From positions 3,279,165 through 3,343,164 of the forward strand of contig NZ_JAALDK010000001.1 of assembly GCF_013366925.1 (NCBI RefSeq): 64,000 nt of DNA, given 5' to 3'. This stretch comes from Paraburkholderia youngii. Lineage in GTDB: Bacteria > Pseudomonadota > Gammaproteobacteria > Burkholderiales > Burkholderiaceae. The number at the start of each line of letters is the position of its first letter. The first letter of the stretch is position 1. Position numbers and translations under genes: made by a program. Under the pieces are notes generated by a model. The model made no database searches. It was not told the origin of the DNA and saw only the letters and a list, made by a program, of their open reading frames with translations. Below are positions 7,766 to 17,159 of the stretch, in pieces.

Positions 7766-9499
7766 ATGCCATTCAACCGTATTCAGGGAATTGTCGGCCT
7801 GCCACTGCTCGCCATCGCGTTCGGCTTGCCCGTGGCTCATGCCGCCGACGAAGTACAGAACAGCGCGACCACCACCGCCGCGCCGGTGCCATCGACGCTT
7901 CAGCCCGTCACCCAGGATCAGCTCGATCGCGCCGGCAGCATGACGGCGGTCTGGCTGCATTCGAACGGCTCGTATGCGCAGACGCGCTATTACCCGGGCT
8001 CGCAGATCAACAGGACGAACGTCGCGAAGCTCAAACCGGTGTTCATCTTCCAGACGGCTGTCAACGAATCGATGGAAACGGCGCCGATCGTGAAGGATGG
8101 CGTGATGTTCCTGACCACGTCGTTCAATCATGTGTACGCGATCGATGCGAAGACGGGCAAGGAGTACTGGCATTACAAGCACAAGATGGGTCCGGTCACG
8201 ACGTTCTGTTGCGGACCCAACAACCGTGGCGTCGCGATTTCGGGTGACCGGCTCTATATGGGCACGCTCGACTCCAAGCTCGTCGCGCTCGACGCCAAAA
8301 CCGGCAACGTGCTGTGGCAAACCCAGATCGCCGATCCCGACCAGGGCTACTCGGAAACGATGGCGCCGGCGGTCGTCGACGGCAAGGTGCTGATCGGCAC
8401 GAACGGCGGCGAGTACGGCATTCGCGGCTTCGTGAAGGCGTACGACGCGAATTCCGGCCAGTTGCTGTGGACTTTCTACACGATTCCCGAAACCGGCCAG
8501 GAAGGCGTGTGGGCGACCAAAGACGCGACCGGCCGCGACGAGAAGCGCGACATCGACGCAGAGAAGAAGCAGCTGGCCGACAAGGGCGGCGACTTCTACA
8601 AGACGCTCGGCGGCGGCGTGTGGATGACGCCGGCGATCGACCGGAAAACGAACACGGTGTACTTCATGGTCGGCAACCCGTCGCCGGACCTGTATGGCGC
8701 GATCCGGCCGGGAGACAACCTCTATACGGACTCGCTCGTCGCGATCGATCTCGACACCGGCAAGTACAAATGGCACTACCAGTACGTGCCGCACGACGTC
8801 TGGGACCTCGACGCGGTGAGCCCGCCGGTGCTGATCGACGTGCGCGACAACGACGGCAAGATGATCCCCGGCATCGTGCATGCGGGCAAGACCGGTCACG
8901 TGTACGTGCATGATCGTGCGACCGGCCGTCTGATCCGCTTCTCGCAGGCGATGATTCCGCAGGAAAACATGTGGACGCTGCCGACCGCGGCCGGCGCGCG
9001 CATGTTGCCGGGCGCGAACGGCGGCGTCGAATGGTCCCCGATCGCGTTCGATCCGCAGACGCGTCTCGTCTACGCGGCCAACCTGCATCAGCCGATGACG
9101 TACCAGGTCGAGGACGCCGCCTATCCGGGCGGCAGCAAGCTGTGGCTCGGCGGCGCGTTCAAGGTGATCCCGTCCGAGGCGCAATGGGGCAAGCTGTCGG
9201 CCGTCAACGTCGACACCGGCAAGGTCGCGTGGGACTACAAGACCGACCAGCCGCTGATCGGCGGCGTACTCGCGACGGCGGGCGGCCTTGTGTTCAACGG
9301 CGAGGGCAACGGCCTGTTCCGGGCGTTCGATGCCGCGAACGGCAAGAAGCTGTGGGAGTTCCAGTGCGGCGCGGGCGTCAACGCGCCGGCCGTGTCGTAC
9401 ACGCTCGACGGCAAGCAATACGTGGCGGTCGCGGCGGGCGGCAATACGCAGCTCGACTACAAGCGCGGCAATAGCGTCATCGTGTTCGCGGTGCCATGA
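7766..9499 (+). CDS. PQQ-dependent alcohol dehydrogenase, lanthanide-type active site
   Basis: 577 residues with a signal peptide cleaved near 'AHA' at 26. The eight-bladed quinoprotein propeller is evident from repeated '[11 protein letters not shown]' and '[11 protein letters not shown]' blade motifs. Active-site features can be placed: vicinal Cys148-Cys149 ([11 protein letters not shown]), metal ligands Glu216 (GGEYGIRG) and Asn304 (VGNPSP), catalytic Asp347 and, two residues on, Asp349 (HDVWDLDAV). The extra Asp is the known hallmark of lanthanide-dependent PQQ dehydrogenases; Ca enzymes have Ala or Ser there. It differs from XoxF and is closer to general alcohol dehydrogenases; the substrate is not evident. 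The stop overlaps the next start (ATGA), so electrons probably pass to the following dihaem cytochrome. Confidence 0.9.
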   Translation: MPFNRIQGIVGLPLLAIAFGLPVAHAADEVQNSATTTAAPVPSTLQPVTQDQLDRAGSMTAVWLHSNGSYAQTRYYPGSQINRTNVAKLKPVFIFQTAVNESMETAPIVKDGVMFLTTSFNHVYAIDAKTGKEYWHYKHKMGPVTTFCCGPNNRGVAISGDRLYMGTLDSKLVALDAKTGNVLWQTQIADPDQGYSETMAPAVVDGKVLIGTNGGEYGIRGFVKAYDANSGQLLWTFYTIPETGQEGVWATKDATGRDEKRDIDAEKKQLADKGGDFYKTLGGGVWMTPAIDRKTNTVYFMVGNPSPDLYGAIRPGDNLYTDSLVAIDLDTGKYKWHYQYVPHDVWDLDAVSPPVLIDVRDNDGKMIPGIVHAGKTGHVYVHDRATGRLIRFSQAMIPQENMWTLPTAAGARMLPGANGGVEWSPIAFDPQTRLVYAANLHQPMTYQVEDAAYPGGSKLWLGGAFKVIPSEAQWGKLSAVNVDTGKVAWDYKTDQPLIGGVLATAGGLVFNGEGNGLFRAFDAANGKKLWEFQCGAGVNAPAVSYTLDGKQYVAVAAGGNTQLDYKRGNSVIVFAVP

Positions 9500-10116
9500 G
9501 GGGGCCGGCGCCGCGGGGAGCGCCGGGTGGGGCGCGCGCTGCATGGGCGGCGCTGCTGTGCGGCGGATTGATCGCCGCATGGCTGCCGTCGGGCGCGCGC
9601 GCCGACGCCGAGGCGGGCAAGGCGAAAGCGCAGGTGTGCGTGGCCTGTCACGGACCGATGGGCAATTCGACCAATCCGGACTATCCGATTCTGGCCGGCC
9701 AAACCGCGCGCTATATATATCTGGAACTGAAGGACTTCAAGCAGGGACGGCGCAGCGATCCGCGCATGTCGCCGATGGCGGCGAACCTGTCGGCCGAGGA
9801 CATGCAGGACCTCGCCGACTACTTCGCCGCGCAGAAGCCCATATCGGTGCAGTTCAAAGCGGATGGCGCCAGCATAGAAGCGGGCAGCAGGAAGGCCGCC
9901 GAGGTGCTGTGCACGATGTGCCACCTGGGCGGCTTTTCCGGGCAGAACGAGATTCCGCGCGTCGCGGGCCAACATTATCAGTACATCGTCAAAGAGTTGC
10001 AGGACTTTCGCTCGCACACGCGCACCAACGATGCGGGCAACATGACCAGCGTGACGCGTAATCTGACCGACGACGACATCCATCATCTGGCCGCCTATAT
10101 CAACAATCTGCAGTAG
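9496..10116 (+). CDS. Dihaem cytochrome c (c4-like), partner of the PQQ dehydrogenase
   Basis: 206 residues, starting inside the stop of the dehydrogenase gene (4-nt overlap). A signal peptide spans about residues 1-36. Two haem c sites are visible: C48-V-A-C-H52 and C139-T-M-C-H143, each heading a domain of about 85 residues with 'DLADYFAAQ' and '[10 protein letters not shown]' endings, and a likely Met ligand region 'RMSPMAANL' in the first. This tandem-domain architecture matches cytochrome c4-type periplasmic proteins. Translational coupling makes it the obvious electron acceptor of the upstream enzyme (inference). Confidence 0.88.
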   Translation: MRGPAPRGAPGGARAAWAALLCGGLIAAWLPSGARADAEAGKAKAQVCVACHGPMGNSTNPDYPILAGQTARYIYLELKDFKQGRRSDPRMSPMAANLSAEDMQDLADYFAAQKPISVQFKADGASIEAGSRKAAEVLCTMCHLGGFSGQNEIPRVAGQHYQYIVKELQDFRSHTRTNDAGNMTSVTRNLTDDDIHHLAAYINNLQ

Positions 10117-10131
10117 CGGGGGGAAGAGACG

Positions 10132-10794
10132 ATGACAGACATGATCACTCGGCCACTTGTGGCCGCCGTTCTGCTCGCCGCCGCGTTCGGCGCTTGCGTG
10201 CCGGCGCTCGCGCAGGACCAGGGGGAAATCAACCGCCAACTGCTCGCGGCCGCGAAGGACGACGATCAGCAGTCGGTCGTCGCGGCGCTGCAGCGCGGCG
10301 CGTCGGTCGATGCGATGAACCGGATCGGCGACACCGCGCTCGTCACCGCGTGCAAGAAGGGCGATACGGCGATGGCGCGCACGCTGATCGAGCGCGGCGC
10401 GAACGTCCAGCATGCGAACGCGCCGGGCGATACACCGCTGATGGCCGCCGCCTACGGCGGCTTCGACGAGATCGTCGCGCTGCTGCTCGCGCATGGCGCC
10501 GATCCGCTCGCGACCGATCGCGTCGGCAAGACCGCGATGGAATACGCGGCGGGCGAGGGGCAAACGAAGGTCGTCGGTCAATTGCTCGATGCCGGCGTCG
10601 ACGTGAACCGGACCTACAAGAACGATCTGACCGCGCTGATGTGGGCGGCCGGCTACGATCGCGCGGAGACTGCCCAGCTGTTGCTCGCGCGCGGCGCGAA
10701 CCGGTCGTTGAAGGACAACCGGGGAATGACGGCGAAAGACATCGCGGTACAGACGAAGTCGGCGCGGGTCGCGGGGTTGTTGTCGGCGAGTTAG
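10132..10794 (+). CDS. Periplasmic ankyrin-repeat protein
   Basis: 220 residues with a signal peptide (cleavage near 'ALAQ' at about 28) and then five ankyrin repeats, seen as successive 'GDTALVTACKKGDTAMARTL', 'GDTPLMAAAYGGFDEIVALL', 'GKTAMEYAAGEGQTKVVGQL' and related units. Ankyrin repeats bind proteins. It follows the cytochrome by 15 bp, so it belongs to the dehydrogenase operon and could be a periplasmic assembly or interaction factor for the enzyme-cytochrome pair (inference). It converges with the cbbZ gene, whose end lies 9 bp away. Confidence 0.85.
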   Translation: MTDMITRPLVAAVLLAAAFGACVPALAQDQGEINRQLLAAAKDDDQQSVVAALQRGASVDAMNRIGDTALVTACKKGDTAMARTLIERGANVQHANAPGDTPLMAAAYGGFDEIVALLLAHGADPLATDRVGKTAMEYAAGEGQTKVVGQLLDAGVDVNRTYKNDLTALMWAAGYDRAETAQLLLARGANRSLKDNRGMTAKDIAVQTKSARVAGLLSAS

Positions 10795-10803
10795 CGGCTG
10801 GAA

Positions 10804-11496
10804 TCAAGCGCGCAATGCCGGCCGCGCTTGCGCCAGAATCGCCGGCAACGCCTCGAACGAATCGATCAGCGCGTCGCAACGCGGCATGTCGGCGCCGCTC
10901 GCGCTGCCATAGCCATAGCTGACGATAAAGACCGGCAGACCGGCCGCGCGCGCCGCCGCGACATCGACCGATGAATCGCCGACCAGCACGCAACGTTCGG
11001 GCTCGGCGTCGAGCAGCCGGCACGCGTGCCAAAGGGGTTCGGGCGACGGCTTCATGCTCGCCACGGTGTCGCCCGCGATCAGCCCGTCCAGATGAGCGGC
11101 GAGCCCCGTTTTGTCGAGCAGCGCCGCCGCCAGCGCCTGCGGCTTGTTGGTCACGCACGCGCAGCGGTACCCGTGCTGCCGCAACGCGTGCAGCCCGGCC
11201 ATCACGCCGGGATATACCCGACCCAGCTCCGCGTTGGTCACCGCGTAATGCCGCTCGAATATGTGCTGCGCGTGCTCCAGTTCGACATGCTGGCCGAGGC
11301 CCGCCGCGTTCAGCGAGCGTTGCACGAGCTTGCGCACGCCGTTGCCGATGAAGCCGGTCACCATGCCTGACGGCAGGGGCTCGGCGCCGAAGTCTTTCAG
11401 CATCAGGCCGGTGGCCGCGACGATGTCCGGCGCGGTATCGACCATCGTGCCATCCAGATCGATCAGGACAGCGTGGTAGCCGCGGTTCATCGCCAT
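10804..11496 (-). CDS. cbbZ: Phosphoglycolate phosphatase (CbbZ/Gph)
   Basis: 230 residues of the HAD family with nucleophile motif D13-L-D-G-T, motif II 'CVTNK', a Lys in 'SMKPSPEPL' and motif III 'LVGDSSVD'. Phosphoglycolate phosphatase removes phosphate from 2-phosphoglycolate, the RuBisCO oxygenase product, which fits the cbb operon in this window. Either ATG (11496 or 11490) is usable. The start overlaps the end of cbbY by 10 bp, so both phosphatases are translated together. HAD proteins are easily mis-named, but the pairing with CbbY and presence of RuBisCO make this assignment likely. Confidence 0.82.
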   Translation of the reverse strand: MAMNRGYHAVLIDLDGTMVDTAPDIVAATGLMLKDFGAEPLPSGMVTGFIGNGVRKLVQRSLNAAGLGQHVELEHAQHIFERHYAVTNAELGRVYPGVMAGLHALRQHGYRCACVTNKPQALAAALLDKTGLAAHLDGLIAGDTVASMKPSPEPLWHACRLLDAEPERCVLVGDSSVDVAAARAAGLPVFIVSYGYGSASGADMPRCDALIDSFEALPAILAQARPALRA

Positions 11497-12314
11497 GACG
11501 CGCTCGCGTTCGCGTTCGCCTGGTCCGCGTTCAGTGCGCCGCGCGCGGCCGAATCGGGACGCCGTGTGGCGTCTTCATGCCAGCGACGCAGTGTCGCCAG
11601 ATCCACCCAGCGATGCCATTCGCCGCGCACCATCGGAACGATCGGCGCATGCGGATCGCCGAGATGAGGCAACACGGCCAGCGCGCCATCGAAGTCCTCA
11701 TGCGCGTTAAAAGTGCTCGGCGTGACGACGACCGTCACGCGCGCGGCGCGCGCCGCGAGCAACCCATTGCGCGAGTCCTCGAAGGCGAGGCAGGCTGCGG
11801 GCTGCAAGCCGAGCTGTTCGAGCACGTGTCGATAGACGTCGGGGGCGGGCTTTTTCGCCGGCGTGGTGCCGGCGTCGCCGATCGCCGCGAAGCGATGGCG
11901 CCAGCTGGCGCCGAAATGCGCGTGCAATAGCGCGTCGAGGTTGGCGGGCGTCGTGGTCGTCGCGATCGCCACGCGCAGGCCGGCCTCGTTCGCCTCGTCG
12001 ATCAGACGCGTGATGCCGGGTCGCAGCGGCACGCCGCGCTCGCGCACGCGCTCGGTGTAGTGGCGCGTCTTCAGTGCGTGCAGCGCGTCGACGGCCTCTC
12101 GCGCTCGCGGGCCCGCGGCTTCCTCGCACGCGACCGTGCGCCAGTAATGCAGCAGACGCTCCTTGCCGCCCGCCACTTTCAGCAGGCCCGAATAGAGCGC
12201 TTCGTCCCAGAACCAGTCGAGGCCCGCTTCCGCAAACGCGGCGTTGAACGCTTGCAGATGAGCGGTCTCGGTGTCGGCGAGCGTGCCGTCGACGTCGAAG
12301 ATAAGGGCTTGCAT
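11487..12314 (-). CDS. cbbY: CbbY-type HAD phosphatase
   Basis: 275 residues. The N-terminus [16 protein letters not shown] and the '[15 protein letters not shown]' segment are characteristic of proteobacterial CbbY. Nucleophile motif D7-V-D-G-T, motif II '[10 protein letters not shown]' and motif III '[14 protein letters not shown]' are intact. CbbY proteins studied in photosynthetic bacteria dephosphorylate xylulose-1,5-bisphosphate, a misfire inhibitor of RuBisCO. In many Burkholderiales cbbY and cbbZ sit inside the cbb operon; here the pair is about 25 kb from cbbL on the opposite strand. The ATG at 12314 matches the usual family start. Confidence 0.85.
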   Translation of the reverse strand: MQALIFDVDGTLADTETAHLQAFNAAFAEAGLDWFWDEALYSGLLKVAGGKERLLHYWRTVACEEAAGPRAREAVDALHALKTRHYTERVRERGVPLRPGITRLIDEANEAGLRVAIATTTTPANLDALLHAHFGASWRHRFAAIGDAGTTPAKKPAPDVYRHVLEQLGLQPAACLAFEDSRNGLLAARAARVTVVVTPSTFNAHEDFDGALAVLPHLGDPHAPIVPMVRGEWHRWVDLATLRRWHEDATRRPDSAARGALNADQANANASASWR

Positions 12315-12463
12315 CGTGCGGTCCTCGCGAGGGTGGGGTGCCGTTCAGACACGCACCACGATAGCCGAGCCATCCGCCGACTCAAATTCAAAGATTCTTT
12401 CGCCGTCGCTAAGCATTGCATTATGTGCCGACGAGCACGCCGCAACATGCGCGCCGCGCCGCG

Positions 12464-12886
12464 TCATTTGCCCAGCTGCGGATCGGTCACGAAGCCCAGC
12501 TTCGTCAGCCCGCCGCTTTGCGCCGCCGACATCACGATCGCGACCCGCTCGTACGGCACCTTGCGATCGGCGCGCAAATGCAGCTCCGGCTGCGGCGTCG
12601 CGAGGGCGGCCTGCGCGATGCGCGCGCGCAAGCCGTCGTCGGTCACGGGCTGACCGTCCCACAGCACCGTGCCGTCCGCTTGCACCGCGACGTCCACATG
12701 CGCGGGCTTGACCGCTTCCGGCTGACTGCTCGCATGCGGCAGATCGATCCTGACCGCGTGTTGCAGCGCCGGAATGGTGACGAGAAAAATGATCAGCAGG
12801 ACCAGCATCACATCGACGAGCGGCGTCATGTTGATCTCGTTCATCAGACCTTGATCGTCGTCGTCGGAGAAAGGGCTCATTGCCAT
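12464..12886 (-). CDS. exbD: ExbD/TolR-type biopolymer transport protein
   Basis: 140 residues with a short acidic cytoplasmic N-terminus (SPFSDDDDQ), 'INMTPLVDVMLVLLIIFLV' as the single membrane helix with the conserved membrane Asp that carries protons, and a periplasmic domain ending 'SGGLTKLGFVTDP'. The ATG at 12886 lies inside the exbB gene (10-bp overlap); a second ATG at 12880 is possible. Works with ExbB and TonB to energise outer-membrane receptors; order tonB-exbB-exbD on the minus strand. Confidence 0.9.
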   Translation of the reverse strand: MAMSPFSDDDDQGLMNEINMTPLVDVMLVLLIIFLVTIPALQHAVRIDLPHASSQPEAVKPAHVDVAVQADGTVLWDGQPVTDDGLRARIAQAALATPQPELHLRADRKVPYERVAIVMSAAQSGGLTKLGFVTDPQLGK

Positions 12887-13647
12887 TCGAGGTCTCCGTC
12901 GCGAGTTGCGTTCGTCGCGTTGGTGCCGCGCGGTACCACGCGCATCTGCGGGCCGGCGCTCGACGGCAATTGCGCACCGGTCACGAAGTACGCATGCAAG
13001 CCGTGCGCGAAGCGCTTCAGGCGCGCGACGATCGAGCGGTTCGCGCGCGTCAGTCCGTTGTAGCCGAGCACGGCCGGTATCGCGACGAAGAGCCCGAACG
13101 CCGTCATGATCAGCGACTCGCCGACCGGGCCGGCGACATGATCGATCGACGTCTGACCGGTCTCGCCGATCACGATCAGTGCATGGTAGATGCCCCATAC
13201 GGTGCCGAACAGCCCAACGAAAGGCGCAGTGCTGCCGATCGAAGCAAGAATCGCGAGGCCGCTTTGCAGACGTGCGATCGTTTCGTCCATCGTGTCCTGC
13301 AGACGCCGGGTGATCCAGTCGGACACATCGATGCGGTCGTGCAACTGCTGCTGCGTCTGCCGATGATGCGTCGCGGCTTCATGGCCCGCCAGCGCGAGCG
13401 CGAGCAACGGATTGTCGTGCGCGCTCGAATCCGGGTAGCCGAGGGCGTGCAGCCCGTCGTCGAAGCGGTCCGCGCTCCAGAAGCGCGCGTCGCTCTGGCT
13501 GGTCACGCGCCTGAGGAGGACCACTTGCCACAGCTTCACGATGATCACCGTCCACGACAGCACCGACATGATCACGAGCACGCACAGAATGCCGCGCGTG
13601 ACGAAATCACCCGAATCCCATACGTTTGCGATTCCGTAATGTTGCAT
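12877..13647 (-). CDS. exbB: ExbB/MotA/TolQ-type proton channel protein
   Basis: 256 residues with three predicted membrane helices: 'GILCVLVIMSVLSWTVIIVKLW' near the N-terminus, then a long cytoplasmic loop, then 'LAILASIGSTAPFVGLFGTVWGIYHAL' and 'LIMTAFGLFVAIPAVLGYN', the classic MotA/TolQ/ExbB signature. It forms the proton-driven motor with ExbD. Neighbours on both sides (TonB and ExbD) favour ExbB over TolQ; no tolA or pal is near. Confidence 0.9.
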   Translation of the reverse strand: MQHYGIANVWDSGDFVTRGILCVLVIMSVLSWTVIIVKLWQVVLLRRVTSQSDARFWSADRFDDGLHALGYPDSSAHDNPLLALALAGHEAATHHRQTQQQLHDRIDVSDWITRRLQDTMDETIARLQSGLAILASIGSTAPFVGLFGTVWGIYHALIVIGETGQTSIDHVAGPVGESLIMTAFGLFVAIPAVLGYNGLTRANRSIVARLKRFAHGLHAYFVTGAQLPSSAGPQMRVVPRGTNATNATRDGDLEWQ

Positions 13648-13714
13648 GGCGAGTTCCTTCGGTTGGTGTCGGTGGTCTGTTTGGCGGTTCGGTTACATCG
13701 GTTCGGTCACTCGG

Positions 13715-14506
13715 TCACTCGGTCAGTCCGAATACGAACGACTGCGAATACGCGGCGCGCACCGGCGTGCCGTTTTCGGTGTAGGGCTGGCAGGCACCCG
13801 CATGCACGGCGGCGAGCGCCGCGTCGTCGAGCCGAGCCGAGCCGCTGCTGGATTGCAATTGCGCTGTTTCGATATGCCCGCTCAGACCGACGACGAAGCG
13901 CACGATCGCCGTGCCATGCTCGCCGCGCCGCTTCGCGACGTCGGGATAGTCGGGCTTCGGAATCGAGCAGTCGACATGCGCCACGTTGCGCGGCTCGGTC
14001 GACGCGGGCACCGCCGGATGAGCGGCGGGAGCGGATGCGGCCGACGGCGCGGCGGCCGTTGGCGTGGCGGGCACGGCGGCCTGCGGCGCCGCCGATGGCG
14101 CGGCGGTTTGCGTGACGGGCTGCGTGGTGCTTTCGCGTGTCGGAGACGGTGTCGGCACAGGCTTTTCCACACTATGCGGCACCTGCGCGCGCGGCTGCGG
14201 CGCCGGTTTGGGGTGCACGGCGGGATGCGTGACGGCTGGCGTGGGTGCCGGCGGGACGACAGCGGCTGGCGGGGGCGGCGTGGGTGATGAAACAACCGGA
14301 GCGGGAGGCTCGGGGCTCAGCAGCAACGCGGTGATCGTGCGCGGCTCGACCGGACGCTCGACGATCCGGTTGCGTGCGCTCAATGCGATGGCAAGCAGCA
14401 GCAGGTGCGCGACGATCACGGCGCCCAGCACGATCGCCGCGCGACGGTAGCCGGCCGCGGGATTCGCAGAACTTGCTGGGTGCACCACGGCAACTTGCAG
14501 CATCAT
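13715..14506 (-). CDS. tonB: TonB energy-transducing protein
   Basis: 263 residues from the ATG at 14506, chosen because GGAGG lies about 5 nt upstream; an in-frame ATG at 14524 also has GGAGG but too close. A single anchor helix (AIVLGAVIVAHLLLLAIALS) is followed by a long Pro/Ala/Thr-rich periplasmic spacer and a C-terminal TonB domain (CSIPKPDYPDVAKRRGEHGT, 'VRFVVGLSGHIETAQLQSSS'). It delivers proton-motive energy to receptors. The nearby TonB-dependent receptor at 17.4-19.8 kb on the same strand is a probable client. The gene lies 67 bp upstream of exbB. Confidence 0.9.
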   Translation of the reverse strand: MMLQVAVVHPASSANPAAGYRRAAIVLGAVIVAHLLLLAIALSARNRIVERPVEPRTITALLLSPEPPAPVVSSPTPPPPAAVVPPAPTPAVTHPAVHPKPAPQPRAQVPHSVEKPVPTPSPTRESTTQPVTQTAAPSAAPQAAVPATPTAAAPSAASAPAAHPAVPASTEPRNVAHVDCSIPKPDYPDVAKRRGEHGTAIVRFVVGLSGHIETAQLQSSSGSARLDDAALAAVHAGACQPYTENGTPVRAAYSQSFVFGLTE

Positions 14507-14685
14507 CGCCACCTCCGCGGTCATTGTCCTCCGTGGACCCCGCTTTTCAAACCCGCGACGGACGGCGCGAAGCAATTCGGGAAAATCTCCCGCCGATCCG
14601 CGTTGTCAAACAATCACCCGGTGGGCTACCTTGAAACGATGACGCGAACCATCGCGGCGCCGCCATATCAACACGGAGTACAACG

Positions 14686-15813
14686 ATGCTGGAGACACGG
14701 ATTCCCCCCCGACCGCCACGCCGTTCCCTCGCGCTGGCTTGCGCGCTCGTGCTGGCCGCGAGCGCCGCGCATGCCACGGCCGCGCCGCTCGCCTACGTGA
14801 CGAGCGAGAAGGCCGGCGTCGGCGTGATCGATCTCGACCAGATGACGCTTGCGCAGACCTTTCCGGTCGGCGCGGACGGCCCGCGCGGCCTGAGCCTGAA
14901 CGCCGACGGCACGCGTCTATTGGTCGCCAACAAGAACACCAACGATCTCGCGGTGATCGACACCGCCACCGGCAAGGTCGTCAAGCGCGTGAAGATCGGC
15001 AAAAACCCTGAATATGTGCGGGTGCGCAACGGCTACGCGTACGTGACCTACGAGCCCGGCGAGGATGGCGGGCCGCCGGGAGCGAAACCGGAAGGCAAAC
15101 CCGACGCGAAAGGGGACAACAAGCCCGAAGCGAACGCGGGCGGCAAGCCCGGCGCGGACGACGACGACGCGAACAAGCCGCCCGCTGAAATCGCGATCAT
15201 CGATATGAAGAACTGGCACGTGATCCGCTCGGTCACGAGCGGCCACGAAACCGAAGGCATCGAATTCTCGCGCGACGGTCAGATGATGCTGGTCACCAAC
15301 GAAGGCGACGATACGGTGTCGATCTATCACGCACGAACCGGCGCGCCGATCAGGACCGTGAAGCTCGCGGCGGGCGGGCGGCCGCGCGGCATCCGGCTGT
15401 CGCCCGATGGCAAGCACTATGTGGTCACGCTGGAGTCGCTCAGCAAGCTCGTCGTGATCGACGCGCACACGTTCGAGGTGGTCAAGACCGTCGATACCAA
15501 ACTTGGGCCCTATGGCGTCGCGTTCGGGCCGGACGGTCATCGGCTTTTCGTGGCTGCTGCGCGCGACAAGGTCGTGCAGGTGTTCGACGGCCACACCTTC
15601 GAACATGTCGCCGATGTGCCGGTCGGCCAGCGCTGCTGGCATTTCAGCTTTACGCCGGACGGCTCGAAGCTGATGGTCGCGTGCGGGCGCTCCGACGCGG
15701 TGTACGTGCTCGACGCGAAGAGCTATCAGCCGCTCAAGCAGATCGGTGAACTGCCGCTCGCGTGGGGCATCGTCACGTATCCGCATAGCGATGGGTCGAT
15801 CGAATCGCATTGA
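14686..15813 (+). CDS. Secreted YVTN-type beta-propeller protein with acidic insert
   Basis: 375 residues. A signal peptide (cleavage near 'AHATA' at about 30) is followed by YVTN/NHL-like beta-propeller repeats ('LLVANKNTNDLAVIDTATG', 'LVTNEGDDTVSIYHARTG', 'LFVAAARDKVVQVFDG'). It resembles the periplasmic propeller proteins reported beside PQQ-dependent alcohol oxidation genes. An unusual low-complexity insert at about residues 125-167 is rich in Gly, Pro, Lys and Asp and ends in a run of four Asp. It is divergent from tonB. Function is unknown; a sensor, chaperone or metal-binding role near the TonB system is speculative. Confidence 0.8.
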   Translation: MLETRIPPRPPRRSLALACALVLAASAAHATAAPLAYVTSEKAGVGVIDLDQMTLAQTFPVGADGPRGLSLNADGTRLLVANKNTNDLAVIDTATGKVVKRVKIGKNPEYVRVRNGYAYVTYEPGEDGGPPGAKPEGKPDAKGDNKPEANAGGKPGADDDDANKPPAEIAIIDMKNWHVIRSVTSGHETEGIEFSRDGQMMLVTNEGDDTVSIYHARTGAPIRTVKLAAGGRPRGIRLSPDGKHYVVTLESLSKLVVIDAHTFEVVKTVDTKLGPYGVAFGPDGHRLFVAAARDKVVQVFDGHTFEHVADVPVGQRCWHFSFTPDGSKLMVACGRSDAVYVLDAKSYQPLKQIGELPLAWGIVTYPHSDGSIESH

Positions 15814-16170
15814 GTGGGATGCTGGCGAAGAGGCTGTTGCAGATCTTTTCGAGGTCTGTTGGCTTTGCGTTGCTGAGTTGGTATTGACTTCCTGTCTTGT
15901 ACCGCTCTACGAGAACGGGCACAAATGAGCCGCCTGAGAGGGGCGGCTTTTTTACGTGTGCCGGGCATGCTCAACAGCTCGGGGGCAAGTCTCCTGTCCT
16001 GCCTAAATCCCGATTCCGCACACGCAGAAATATGCAATAGAAACGAGTTATCCGAAACCAATAGCGTCAATTTTTGTAAAAACGGGCTTATCCCGAATTA
16101 AAGTCGTTGGCCGTGGTCCGTTTCGATGGTTAATTCTCGTAGCAATGCCAGAAAACTCATGAGGAGTGCA
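15814..16170. other. Intergenic region at the edge of an AT-richer patch
   Basis: 357 bp. Contains the terminator at 15928-15953 and then AT-richer sequence leading to the small orphan gene. I see no RNA gene or repeat. Confidence 0.4.
15928..15953 (+). terminator. Rho-independent terminator after the beta-propeller gene
   Basis: Inverted repeat AGCCGCC (15928-15934) and GGCGGCT (15942-15948) separated by a 7-nt loop, followed by six T. A strong intrinsic terminator for transcription from the beta-propeller gene. Confidence 0.85.
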
Positions 16171-16542
16171 ATGGAGGAACAGATGCAGCAAAGCAGTGGG
16201 ACGGATTGGACAGTCGAGGAAGAATGCGGAGTTTGCAGCATTATCTTTTCTATTTATTCCAAGTTCCCGCCGATGCCGTCCGCACAGGCCTTGAACATGG
16301 AAACCGGGGAGTTCTTTCCGTTTGAGAGGGTTCGTAAGCTGAAAAGCGGTTATGCCATGGCAGAAGCGCTGGGCGTTGCATGGGCGTGCAATTGTCGCGA
16401 ACGATCAAAGAAGCGTTTCGATGAACAGTTCACGCTTTGGGACCCGAACGGGCGCGCGCTTTCCGATACTCTCTATACGGTCCGATTCCCATCGGGCGAG
16501 TTGAAGCATGGTTGGCGACAAGATGAGAACTTACAGCCATGA
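16171..16542 (+). CDS. Hypothetical protein in AT-richer patch
   Basis: 123 residues from the ATG at 16171, which has GAGGAG 4 nt upstream; in-frame ATGs at 16126 and 16183 are alternatives. No signal peptide. The protein has four Cys (ECGVC and ACNC) that could form a metal site or disulfides, and a charged C-terminus (FPSGELKHGWRQDE). No family recognised. Base composition is clearly less GC-rich than the flanking genes, suggesting acquisition. The next gene is an LprI-like secreted protein. Confidence 0.6.
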   Translation: MEEQMQQSSGTDWTVEEECGVCSIIFSIYSKFPPMPSAQALNMETGEFFPFERVRKLKSGYAMAEALGVAWACNCRERSKKRFDEQFTLWDPNGRALSDTLYTVRFPSGELKHGWRQDENLQP

Positions 16543-16616
16543 CCATCAGGGTCGCTTAGTTAAGGGCTTGCTCAGGCGTCGTCACCGTGAGGCAGAAATG
16601 TTCGAGGCAGGGATCT

Positions 16617-17117
16617 ATGACTCATCACACTAAACTTATCGCGGCGATTGCATTCTGGCCGATCTTCTCAATAGCGGCCACCGTTTATTCGGGGGAGTTC
16701 GATTACAAGCAGATCCAATCATCGGCGACGTATTTCTCCGGCCACTCGGAAAAGGAAATTGATCGTTTGTGCAAGAGCGGAGAGCATGCGACGAATGATG
16801 ATCTAGCTCAATGCCAACACCGGGAATTTGAGCGTGCAAAGGTGCGACTGGATGACAAGCTTAAGGCTGTTACGGCGCGATTTGAGCGGGGAGATAATTT
16901 TTTAAAAACCTATGATGAGAAACCATTGGCGATGCCATATTTCGTTTCGGCGCAAGTTTCTTGGATGAAGTTCCGTGACAGTCAATGTTATGCCGAAACA
17001 TATATGATGGGCGAGGCGGCAGAGCGCGATATATATTTTTGGGGATGTATGACTGACATTACGCAAACGCGCGTAAACGAGTTGGCGAAATTGCTCAAAG
17101 ATTGGAGTGTTCACTAA
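16617..17117 (+). CDS. LprI-like (DUF1311) secreted protein
   Basis: 166 residues from the ATG at 16617 (AGGCAGGGA upstream). Signal peptide to about residue 20 ('AAIAFWPIFSIAATV'). The C-terminal half carries the DUF1311/lysozyme-inhibitor LprI pattern: 'FVSAQVSWMKFRDSQCYAE' and a later 'YFWGCMTDITQTRVNELAKL', with paired Cys, as well as an earlier Cys pair (LCKSGE and AQCQH). LprI-type proteins inhibit lysozyme or act as envelope immunity-like factors; the actual target here is unknown. Lower GC than neighbours supports horizontal origin. Confidence 0.7.
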   Translation: MTHHTKLIAAIAFWPIFSIAATVYSGEFDYKQIQSSATYFSGHSEKEIDRLCKSGEHATNDDLAQCQHREFERAKVRLDDKLKAVTARFERGDNFLKTYDEKPLAMPYFVSAQVSWMKFRDSQCYAETYMMGEAAERDIYFWGCMTDITQTRVNELAKLLKDWSVH

Positions 17118-17121
17118 AAAG

Positions 17122-17152
17122 TCCCGTTTCGGCGAAGCTATTTGAAACGGGA
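17122..17152 (+). terminator. Hairpin after the LprI-like gene
   Basis: Perfect 9-bp inverted repeat TCCCGTTTC / GAAACGGGA with a 13-nt loop right after the stop codon, followed by only a short T-run. A plausible but weak terminator. Confidence 0.5.
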
Positions 17153-17159
17153 ATTTATG

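Noticed and set aside
7688..9580. 630-codon minus-strand frame opposite the PQQ alcohol dehydrogenase
   Set aside because: Arg/His/Val-rich translation typical of an antisense shadow; the plus strand carries an intact quinoprotein.
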